The notes under the pieces were generated by a model. That model saw only the letters and a list, made by a program, of their open reading frames with translations. It had not been told where the DNA came from and searched no databases. From an uncultured Gammaproteobacteria bacterium (GTDB lineage Bacteria; Pseudomonadota; Gammaproteobacteria; Francisellales; CACEW01), in the NCBI GenBank assembly GCA_902563055.1, contig CACEWE010000017.1:1-37510 (forward strand): a stretch of DNA of 37,510 nucleotides, in the 5' to 3' direction. Shown in pieces: positions 6,969 to 13,710 of this stretch (its first letter is position 1; each line of letters opens with the position of its first letter). The position numbers were made by a program, and so were the translations under genes.

Positions 6969-7670
6969 ATGAATCATCAAGCAAAAACCATTTTAATAGT
7001 TGAAGATGAAGTGGCGATCAATGATATGATCGCCTTTCACTTACAACAACACGACTATAAAATTTATCAAGCATATACCCTAAAATCAGCAGAAAATCAT
7101 CTTAAAAACTATAACATTGACCTGGTTCTGCTTGACTGGATGCTCCCTGATGAAGCAGGCATCAGCTTGTTAAAAAAATATAAGAGCCACCAGCAACTTT
7201 ATCACATTCCAATTATCCTCCTTACAGCAAAAGCAGAAGAACATCACAAAATACAAGGTTTGGAGTTAGGCGCAGATGACTATATTACCAAACCCTTTTC
7301 ACCCAAAGAACTGATTCTACGCATTGCAATGATTTTTCGTCGCACTATTGCAAATACCATAGAAGATAAAATATATTTCCAGCAGCTGTGCCTTTGCCCT
7401 AAAAGCCAACAAGCCTGGATCAAAGAAGAACCAATCGCTATAAGTAAAAGCTGTTTTAAATTACTTTATTTCTTCCTCGCCCATCAAAATCAAATATTTA
7501 ACCGGGAAACGCTATTAAATAGAGTTTGGGGTAGAAATGTATTTGTGGAAGACAGAAGCGTAGATGCCCAAGTTAAAAGATTAAGAGCACTCTTAAAACC
7601 ATATCACTATGACCAATATATAAAAACCATTCGGTCACTAGGCTACCAATTTATAAGTGAAACCGCATGA
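6969..7670 (+). CDS. phoB: PhoB-like response regulator (OmpR family)
   Basis: DNA-binding response regulator predicted to activate phosphate-starvation genes. Of its 233 residues, 1-120 form a receiver domain with acidic residues Glu12/Asp13, phospho-acceptor Asp56 (in LLDWMLPD), the conserved Thr in IILLTAKAE, and Lys in YITKPFSPKEL. Residues about 135-230 form a winged-helix domain with LLNRVWGRNVFVEDRSVDAQVKRLR and a final IRSLGYQF wing, a very PhoB-like end. AAGGA precedes the ATG. It follows the permease by 30 bases and overlaps the kinase gene by 4 bases (ATGA), so the three are surely cotranscribed. The upstream Pho box fits PhoB autoregulation. The PhoB name rests on sequence style and context; other OmpR-family regulators are the alternative. 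Confidence 0.85.
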   Translation: MNHQAKTILIVEDEVAINDMIAFHLQQHDYKIYQAYTLKSAENHLKNYNIDLVLLDWMLPDEAGISLLKKYKSHQQLYHIPIILLTAKAEEHHKIQGLELGADDYITKPFSPKELILRIAMIFRRTIANTIEDKIYFQQLCLCPKSQQAWIKEEPIAISKSCFKLLYFFLAHQNQIFNRETLLNRVWGRNVFVEDRSVDAQVKRLRALLKPYHYDQYIKTIRSLGYQFISETA

Positions 7671-8446
7671 ATACTATCGATTTAGAAAATGCAAGCAAGC
7701 AAGAAATTCAAACTCATATTCAAAAGCTTGAAAAAATACGCAGTGACTTTGTCAGTAATATCTCTCATGAACTACGCACCCCCTTAACCGTCATGATTGG
7801 TTATTTAGAATCCCTCGCACAAGACACCGCACTTGAAAAGCCTTACCAAAACATCATGCAGACCATGTATACCCACGCCCAAAGAATGCAACATATTGTC
7901 GAGGATCTTCTCCACCTAAGTGCAATAGAGGCCCAAGAATATCAAGAAAAAGCATTTGAGATGGTTGATATGCACGCTTTAATCAAGGACTACTTAGCAT
8001 CGATTACACCAATGATTGAAAAAAAACAACACAAGATAGTGCTAAACTTATCCTCACATCAAAAAATATTCGGCGACAAAAAACAACTGGTCTCTTTAAT
8101 TCAAAACCTTATCACTAACGCCATTGCCTACACTCCAGAAGCAGGGACCATTTCCGTTTCCTACCAAGAAGATGGCAATGCACTTTCCTTTAGCGTCGAA
8201 GATACCGGCATTGGTATTGCCAAAGAACATCTTGCACGCATTACTGAGCGCTTTTATCGCATTGACAAACACCGCTCACGAGATAGTGGCGGAACAGGTC
8301 TTGGCCTTGCTATTATTAAACACATTATGATTGTACACCATGGCCAACTTAAAATTCACAGCACCCTGGGGAAGGGAAGTTGCTTTCGCTGTGTCTTTAA
8401 AAAAGAAAAAACTATCCAAACTGATAAAAAAATGTTAGGATCCTAG
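7667..8446 (+). CDS. phoR: PhoR-like histidine kinase lacking membrane and PAS regions
   Basis: Sensor kinase core predicted to phosphorylate the adjacent PhoB-like regulator. The 259-residue protein holds a HisKA domain with phospho-acceptor His34 (SNISHELRTPLTVMIGYLES) and a full ATP-binding HATPase domain: N box LIQNLITNAIAYTPEAG, G1 VEDTGIGIAKEH, F box ERFYRID, G2 SGGTGLGLAIIKH. Typical PhoR proteins have about 430 residues with membrane spans and a PAS domain before the H box. Here only 33 residues precede the histidine, and they look like a short coiled coil. The ATG overlaps the phoB stop (ATGA), and phoB ends normally with its wing, so the gap is not an obvious frameshift. It is probably a soluble kinase that must receive its signal from another protein. 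No phoU or pst genes are in the window. Confidence 0.85.
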   Translation: MNTIDLENASKQEIQTHIQKLEKIRSDFVSNISHELRTPLTVMIGYLESLAQDTALEKPYQNIMQTMYTHAQRMQHIVEDLLHLSAIEAQEYQEKAFEMVDMHALIKDYLASITPMIEKKQHKIVLNLSSHQKIFGDKKQLVSLIQNLITNAIAYTPEAGTISVSYQEDGNALSFSVEDTGIGIAKEHLARITERFYRIDKHRSRDSGGTGLGLAIIKHIMIVHHGQLKIHSTLGKGSCFRCVFKKEKTIQTDKKMLGS

Positions 8447-8471
8447 AAATTTTTACAGCATAAAACTATTC

Positions 8472-9119
8472 ATGGGCTATTTAATCAAGCGTATACAGCA
8501 ATCTTTTATTGCAACTATACTTGGATTTTTACTACTTTCTCTTCTGCTTAGCAGCTGTGAAACCAAGGCACCGCCTAATATAAACAATGCTTGCTCGATC
8601 TTTCAACGTAACCCCTCCTGGTATTTTGCTTCTAAAAAAACCAGAGAACGCTGGGGTGTGCCTATTTCAGTGCAAATGGCGCTCATCAAATATGAATCCC
8701 ACTTTAGAGCCACCGCAAAGCCACCACGCCGTGAACTTTTTGGGATGATTCCCTGGAAACGCCAAACAACCGCCTATGGCTATGCTCAAGCCATCGATAG
8801 CACCTGGAACCAGTACCGCAAAGAAAGTGGTAATCTTGGCGCCAATCGTGATATCTACAAAGACGCAACGGATTTTGTCGGCTGGTATGGCTATAAAGCG
8901 CATAAAAGTGCTGGCGTTAAACGAACGGACGCCTATAGTTTGTACCTTGCCTACCATGAAGGCATCAGCGGCTATAAAAGAAAATCCTATCAAAATAAAG
9001 CTTGGCTGATTAAAACTGCTCAAAAAGTTCAATTTGCCGCCAATCAATACCGCAATCAAATTTTGTCTTGTGAGAAAAACATTACCCGTCCGAGCATCTG
9101 GAATCTATGGCAAGGCTAA
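8472..9119 (+). CDS. Lytic-transglycosylase-like lipoprotein
   Basis: The product is a 215-residue predicted lipoprotein. A hydrophobic signal segment ends in the lipobox LLSSC (Cys29), then the mature part resembles an SLT (soluble lytic transglycosylase) domain. The likely catalytic Glu75 lies in MALIKYESHFRATA, followed by AYGYAQAIDSTWNQYRKESG and LYLAYHEGISGY, the usual order of SLT motifs. Such enzymes cleave the glycan strands of peptidoglycan from the periplasm. It starts 25 bases after phoR and may be read through from the phosphate operon, though no clear ribosome-binding site precedes the ATG. It converges with the PLD-type nuclease gene. Fold and lipobox are seen; activity is inferred. 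Confidence 0.8.
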   Translation: MGYLIKRIQQSFIATILGFLLLSLLLSSCETKAPPNINNACSIFQRNPSWYFASKKTRERWGVPISVQMALIKYESHFRATAKPPRRELFGMIPWKRQTTAYGYAQAIDSTWNQYRKESGNLGANRDIYKDATDFVGWYGYKAHKSAGVKRTDAYSLYLAYHEGISGYKRKSYQNKAWLIKTAQKVQFAANQYRNQILSCEKNITRPSIWNLWQG

Positions 9120-9130
9120 AAACCCTAGCT

Positions 9131-9670
9131 TCATTTCTTTTCCTTTTTTTGCAGCGTTGAAACACTCAAACGCTTTTGAAAATTTTGCTCATAAGCCTGG
9201 GCAAGTTCTTTATTATCAATAATAAGCATGTTCTCAGCATTTTTCACTTGTGCAGCCTTAGTAAAATTAAAAGATCCAGTTTCAACCTCTTTATGATCAA
9301 TAATCATAACTTTGTTGTGGGCAATGTTTAAACGATAATCTTTATAAACAGGCAAATGATTTTTTATCATATAGGGAACAAAGCTAAAATATTTTGATTT
9401 GAAATTGCTTTTATCCGCAATCACCCGCACCTTCACGCCACGGTCATAAGCTCTTTTTAAAGCTGATGCAATCGGGTATGAAGTAAAACTATATACCTGA
9501 ACATCAATGCTCTCTTTAGCCTTTTTAATATGATCAACCAGTAAACTAGTACAGCTCCCTCCCGGGGTAAAACATAACCAGTAGGGCGTTTGATTAAATT
9601 CGCTTGCTCCAAAAAGTGGCTGGAGCATACTTATAACAATGCCAAAGAAAGCGATATTTTTTTTTATCAT
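9131..9670 (-). CDS. Exported phospholipase-D-superfamily nuclease-like protein (single HKD motif)
   Basis: The 179-residue product has a signal-peptide-like start (MIKKNIAFFGIVISMLQPLFGAS) and one PLD catalytic motif. His118, Lys120 and Asp125 lie in AHNKVMIIDHKEVETGSFNF, with Ser133 and Asn135 in the usual following positions. Its size and single HKD motif match the Nuc/EndA-type nucleases, which act as dimers, rather than two-motif phospholipases. Predicted location is the periplasm or outside the cell. Its ATG overlaps the bamD stop by ATGA, so it is translationally coupled to bamD. The C-terminus ends in a lysine-rich tail. Substrate (DNA, RNA or phospholipid) cannot be decided from sequence. 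Confidence 0.82.
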   Translation of the reverse strand: MIKKNIAFFGIVISMLQPLFGASEFNQTPYWLCFTPGGSCTSLLVDHIKKAKESIDVQVYSFTSYPIASALKRAYDRGVKVRVIADKSNFKSKYFSFVPYMIKNHLPVYKDYRLNIAHNKVMIIDHKEVETGSFNFTKAAQVKNAENMLIIDNKELAQAYEQNFQKRLSVSTLQKKEKK

Positions 9671-10461
9671 GCCTTGTTCTTTGTTTTAGGTGTATGCACT
9701 AAATGGGGATTTTCTGGTACTTGGTTCTTAGCGATAACTTTATCAATACTTGCTTTTAAGTCATTAAGACCCAATTGGTTATAACACTTTGATAATAAAA
9801 CCAAAGCGTCATAATGCGCTGGAGCATAGGGGTAGTGAACAAGAATATCAATAGCACGATTTGCCGCAGCAACATAAGCCTCACGCTTATAATTAAACTG
9901 GGCAATGTAAAGCTGGTAGGCCGCAAAATTGTTAACTAAATACATCATTCTACGCCTTGCATCTTGTGCATAAGGACTATTGGGATAATCTTGGATTAAA
10001 TTGTAAAAGCCAGTATAGGCTTTTTGGTAATTATCTGAGTTATGCTCACTCATTTTGTAAGGAAAATATTGCTGTAAAAAGCCACGACCGTCATTGAAAC
10101 TAATAACCCCCATCATGTAATAGGCATAATCAACATTTTTATCGCTTGGATACAAGTTAACAAAACGCTCTGCTGCAGCAAGTGCCAAAGTAGGATCACC
10201 TTTTTCGTTATAAGCATAGATAGACTCTAGCGTTGCTTGTTTGGTATAAGGGTTAAAAGGATATTGAGAACTTAAGGATTCAAAGGCTTTTGTAGCATTA
10301 GTATAACTTGATTTTTGTAAATAGGTATGGCCTTTTGCATAAACATACTCAGGACTTAAGTTGGCATAGGGATCATCGCCCTTTGTTTTTGCGCCACACG
10401 CACCTAAGCCAAGACCCAAAAGAACCATCAAACCTATTAATAGCAAATTGTTTTTTCTCAT
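9667..10461 (-). CDS. bamD: Outer membrane protein assembly factor BamD
   Basis: BamD is the essential lipoprotein partner of BamA in inserting beta-barrel proteins into the outer membrane. From the ATG at 10461 the product is 264 residues: signal peptide with lipobox LGLGAC (Cys22), then five TPR-like repeats, including AKGHTYLQKSSYTNATKAF, AERFVNLYPSDKNVDYAYY and DYPNSPYAQDARRRMMYLVN. Two family features are the YPF motif SQYPFNPYTKQA and the MMGVISFNDGRGFLQQYFP insertion. A longer reading from 10566 would put 35 charged residues before the signal peptide; the internal ATG has AAGG upstream and is preferred. The PLD-type gene overlaps its end. It is transcribed divergently from the glycosyltransferase gene. 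Confidence 0.95.
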   Translation of the reverse strand: MRKNNLLLIGLMVLLGLGLGACGAKTKGDDPYANLSPEYVYAKGHTYLQKSSYTNATKAFESLSSQYPFNPYTKQATLESIYAYNEKGDPTLALAAAERFVNLYPSDKNVDYAYYMMGVISFNDGRGFLQQYFPYKMSEHNSDNYQKAYTGFYNLIQDYPNSPYAQDARRRMMYLVNNFAAYQLYIAQFNYKREAYVAAANRAIDILVHYPYAPAHYDALVLLSKCYNQLGLNDLKASIDKVIAKNQVPENPHLVHTPKTKNKA

Positions 10462-10501
10462 TAGACGAACCTTACTATCCCATTTAAAACGTTTCCTATT
10501 G

Positions 10502-10556
10502 TAGCGATACTGCTCGCTAAAATCGAGGATTATATTTGCTTCTTTAGTAAGTTTAA
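10502..10556 (-). promoter_or_regulatory. Possible bamD promoter with leader hairpin
   Basis: On the minus strand TTAAAC (10551-10556) and TATAAT (10529-10534, perfect -10) are 16 bases apart. Just downstream a perfect inverted repeat TAGCGA-TACTGC-TCGCTA (10502-10519) would form a hairpin at or near the 5' end of the transcript. Function of the hairpin is unknown. Confidence 0.45.
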
Positions 10557-10584
10557 GCACCACCATAAGCCCATGCTATGAGAA

Positions 10585-10613
10585 TTGTTTTTATCAGGAA
10601 TTTCTTTTATAAT
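10585..10613 (+). promoter_or_regulatory. Possible promoter of the glycosyltransferase gene
   Basis: TTGTTT (10585-10590) and TATAAT (10608-10613) are separated by 17 bases, 32 bases before the ATG at 10646. The -10 is a perfect consensus. Confidence 0.45.
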
Positions 10614-10645
10614 CGCCGCACCCTCATCCTTTTTAAAAAAACAGC

Positions 10646-12157
10646 ATGCACAAACCCTCAACTCCCTTTTGGCAAAAACCCAGCACTTTGTTTTACTTAT
10701 TTTTTGGATGCTATGTTATCGCCTGGACCCTAGCCCCTACTTTGATTCGACATGTCACCCCGATGGATGCTACTGAAGGCTCGATGTGGGCTCTTAAGAT
10801 GCAATGGGGCTACCCCAGAGACCCTTGGCTCAATGCACTTTTAACAAAAATAGCCCTTTGGCTTTTTCATGATCACGACATGGGCATCTATTTTTTCTCA
10901 CAACTGATGGCACTTATGGCTGCTTATGGCTGCTTTAGACTAGGACGCATTATTCTAAAAAATGATTATGCAGCGCTGATTGCTGCGGTTTCCCTCACCG
11001 CCATGCAATACTTTAATGTTGGCATTATCGACTTTAATGACAATGGATGCTTGCTGGGCTTATGGCCTATGATGTTTTACTATTTCTACCAAGCATGCCA
11101 TCGCCAAAAATTCAAAGACTGGATGCTTTTAGGACTCTTTGCCGGACTTGGAGTAATGGCCAAATATTATACCCTGATACCACTATTATGTATGCTTGCT
11201 TATTTAATTTTTGAGAAAAGCAAACATGCCTTATGGAAAGATTATCGCCTCTATCTTGCCACTGCTATCATGGCATTGATGTCTCTTGGCCACATCATCT
11301 GGTTATTTAAATATGACTTTATTCCGTTTAACTTCATTTTAGGGGTCCTTAATAGAGGCGCACAGCCGAGTTTTTATCAACAACACTTTGGCTATGCCTT
11401 ACATTTCACCACCAGCCAATTAGGAACCTTGTTATGTGCTGCTATACTGTATAGTTTTGCCTACTTTGGCAAAGTCAAAAAGCAAGATATAATAGGTCAT
11501 AACATAATGGTTACGCCTTCAGACAAACGTTTTCTCTACTACATTGCTATTGGCCCTCTTGCGTTAACGCTTCTGGTTTCTATTTTGGTTGGTTGGCAAA
11601 TTTATTCCATGTGGGGCATCCCGCTGCTGACTTTTTTTCCAATGATCTTAATAAGCCTCAAACCACCTCTCTTAAGCTTTCATAAAGTTAAAAGATGCTT
11701 AATCGCAGCATTAGTTATTATGGCTCTTATGATTACTGGCTATAGCATTTCTATTATCAGAAGCACAACTAGTTCTGCTAATTACCCAGCACGCGGCATT
11801 GCAAGGCTCCTTTCAAGCCAATGGCAACAACGATACCATCAACCCTTAGTCTATGTTGCTGGCTATAATAAACCCGTAAGCTATATGACAAGATACGCAC
11901 CCTTAAGGCCCCAAGCTTTAATTGACTTTAATCCGCGACTCTCCCCGGGTATCGACATGGATGATTTTTATAAAAAAGGCGCTGCATTTATTCTGATCCC
12001 TCAAATGGAGGGCGCATCCTCTTTTGATGAGATTAAAAAGCAATTTCCCAAGCTCATCGTAACCCCATGGCAAAGCATTCCCTGGGAACGAGCTAAAAAA
12101 GACCAAAAGCCGATGCGCTTTCAAATTGGTTATTTAGCGCCCCAAAATGAAGAATAA
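10646..12157 (+). CDS. GT-C fold membrane glycosyltransferase (family 39/ArnT-like)
   Basis: The 503-residue protein has about ten hydrophobic spans and the layout of polyprenyl-phosphate-sugar glycosyltransferases of the PMT_2/ArnT group. An early acidic loop, TPMDATEGSMWALKM followed by YPRDPWLNALLTK (residues about 38-70), sits in the place of the catalytic loop. Multiple spans follow (FAGLGVMAKYYTLIPLL is typical), with a soluble periplasmic C-terminal part from about residue 390. Such enzymes move a sugar from a lipid-linked donor onto lipid A, other glycolipids or proteins on the periplasmic face. The acceptor cannot be deduced. No good Shine-Dalgarno sequence precedes the ATG. A strong hairpin with a T run starts immediately after the stop. 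Confidence 0.78.
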   Translation: MHKPSTPFWQKPSTLFYLFFGCYVIAWTLAPTLIRHVTPMDATEGSMWALKMQWGYPRDPWLNALLTKIALWLFHDHDMGIYFFSQLMALMAAYGCFRLGRIILKNDYAALIAAVSLTAMQYFNVGIIDFNDNGCLLGLWPMMFYYFYQACHRQKFKDWMLLGLFAGLGVMAKYYTLIPLLCMLAYLIFEKSKHALWKDYRLYLATAIMALMSLGHIIWLFKYDFIPFNFILGVLNRGAQPSFYQQHFGYALHFTTSQLGTLLCAAILYSFAYFGKVKKQDIIGHNIMVTPSDKRFLYYIAIGPLALTLLVSILVGWQIYSMWGIPLLTFFPMILISLKPPLLSFHKVKRCLIAALVIMALMITGYSISIIRSTTSSANYPARGIARLLSSQWQQRYHQPLVYVAGYNKPVSYMTRYAPLRPQALIDFNPRLSPGIDMDDFYKKGAAFILIPQMEGASSFDEIKKQFPKLIVTPWQSIPWERAKKDQKPMRFQIGYLAPQNEE

Positions 12158-12232
12158 GCCCCCAGAAAAATAAAAAAGCTCGCTATCTTCTAGGAAGATT
12201 AAGCGCAACAATTTCTAGGGGCCATGTTTTTT
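12158..12232 (+). terminator. Composite hairpin with T run after the glycosyltransferase
   Basis: GCCCCCAGAAA (12158-12168) pairs with TTTCTAGGGGC (12212-12222) with one mismatch. Inside it, GCT-ATCTTC (12182-12190) pairs with GAAGAT-TA-AGC (12194-12204) around a 3-base loop. Four bases after the outer stem comes T6 (12227-12232). The outer stem starts directly after the TAA stop. It is best read as a rho-independent terminator with an unusually long, structured loop; a processed small RNA is the alternative. Confidence 0.55.
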
Positions 12233-12323
12233 GAAAGCTTAAGTCCATACTACAATAAAAATTGACCACAGCATATTAATACATAAAAATAAAACATATT
12301 ATTCAAAATATAGTTTTTATATT

Positions 12324-13652
12324 ATGTGTTACGAAATGCATCGATATACTCCATCTAGTCCATTGGAGCTTGCCTACTGGGATAATTATAATCTTAATAG
12401 AATGAATACTATAAGTTTTTTGCGAGAAGATGATAACCTTCATGCCTTTCGTACCAAGCTAAATAAGGATAATGTACTTAATGATAAAATTTCAAATTTA
12501 TTAATACAAAATATAGAAGATGAAAGCTGGGAAACATTAGCTCAAATAGCGCCTGAGTTGCTCTTATACGCATTTTCAAAATTACAATCAAAGGATGATC
12601 AACAAAAGAATATAATAGACTGTTTTCTGGGAAACTTTGAGGATAATGATTGTTTTAGAAACGAGACTATAACTTTATTGCAAGGAAAAGAGACCATGCT
12701 GGCTTATTTTCGCGACAAGCTAGAGAAAAATACTGATTTCAAAGACAAAATTTCAGATTTATTAATACAAAATATAACAGATGAAAGCTGGAAAACATTA
12801 GCTCAAATAGTACCTGAGTTGCTGTTGTACGCATTTGAAAATCTATCATTAGAAGAAAATAAAGATAGCATAATAGACCTGATTGGTGATGAAAAACTAT
12901 TCCTTTCCAAAATGCTTGTCCGGGATTATGCCATTGAATATCTCTGCTTATTAAAAGATAAGGAAATGATAACTGCAGTAATACCTAACTTAGAAAAACC
13001 TTGTGACTCACAAAACCCTACAGGATGGCACTATCTGGCAAAATATAGAACAAAAAAATTTATTCAATTTATGGCAGAGATAGATCATCTCGACCTTATA
13101 AAATATTTTCAAGGAACGAAAGACAAACCCTCTCAAAACCCTTGGGACATTGCTGCACAAAGTAGAGGGGATGCTCTTTTAAGCGCTATGACAAAGAAAC
13201 CCGAGTTTATACGGGATATACCAAAATCAACACGAGCAATATTGGCAAAAGAGCGTCCTATAACATTTCTAAAATATTTAATATCATGTAAAACAAAAGA
13301 CTCTAATGAACAAAATGACTTATTTAAAACATTAGCCGCTAAAGACATGAAGCAATTGAATGTCTTTGATTATATTGCCCAAGGACTCTATAGTGCGTAT
13401 CAAAAACAAATATCCTACAGCTTTACCAGAGGCTTAGATATCTTTGGATACTTTTCTTTCAAGCCCCTTCAAACTATTCTCCAAAATCTAAAGGATGCAG
13501 CGACTGATTTGAAGAATAAAGATGATGCTGCATCTTCCATACTTAATGAGCTACATAACATTGATGAAAGTGGTTCTTATAATACAGCAAATACCGCATT
13601 TACAGGACTAAGCCATCTTATTGAGGCGCTAGAGAAACAACCAGGTAACTAA
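12324..13652 (+). CDS. Unknown protein with internal duplication; ankyrin-like later part, candidate effector
   Basis: No family is confidently recognised. The 442-residue product is hydrophilic, with no signal peptide or membrane span, and is helical and AT-rich in codon use. Residues about 54-84 and 141-171 are near-identical copies of a block (DKIS[ND]LLIQNI.DESW.TLAQI.PELLLYAF). Residues about 230-330 contain spaced motifs such as NPTGWHYLAKYRTKKFIQF and NPWDIAAQSRGDALLSAM that recall degenerate ankyrin repeats. The C-terminal 60 residues are Asp/Glu/Asn-rich. No Shine-Dalgarno sequence precedes the ATG at 12324; ATGs at 12336 and 12399 are alternatives. Between a terminator and an envelope enzyme, it looks like an isolated acquired gene. 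Repeat architecture and polarity resemble secreted effectors of intracellular bacteria, but that is inference. Confidence 0.6.
   Translation: MCYEMHRYTPSSPLELAYWDNYNLNRMNTISFLREDDNLHAFRTKLNKDNVLNDKISNLLIQNIEDESWETLAQIAPELLLYAFSKLQSKDDQQKNIIDCFLGNFEDNDCFRNETITLLQGKETMLAYFRDKLEKNTDFKDKISDLLIQNITDESWKTLAQIVPELLLYAFENLSLEENKDSIIDLIGDEKLFLSKMLVRDYAIEYLCLLKDKEMITAVIPNLEKPCDSQNPTGWHYLAKYRTKKFIQFMAEIDHLDLIKYFQGTKDKPSQNPWDIAAQSRGDALLSAMTKKPEFIRDIPKSTRAILAKERPITFLKYLISCKTKDSNEQNDLFKTLAAKDMKQLNVFDYIAQGLYSAYQKQISYSFTRGLDIFGYFSFKPLQTILQNLKDAATDLKNKDDAASSILNELHNIDESGSYNTANTAFTGLSHLIEALEKQPGN
12483..12836 (+). repeat. Two 93-bp direct repeats within the unknown gene
   Basis: Copies at 12483-12575 and 12744-12836 are offset by 261 bases (87 codons) and differ at about 9 of 93 positions by my count. 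The duplicated block encodes about 31 residues and keeps the reading frame. The close DNA match indicates a fairly recent duplication rather than ancient repeat proteins. Confidence 0.9.
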
Positions 13653-13710
13653 TTTACATTTATGACCCAAAAAGCTACAATAGGCGCTTGTTACATCAAG
13701 GACCATGCGC

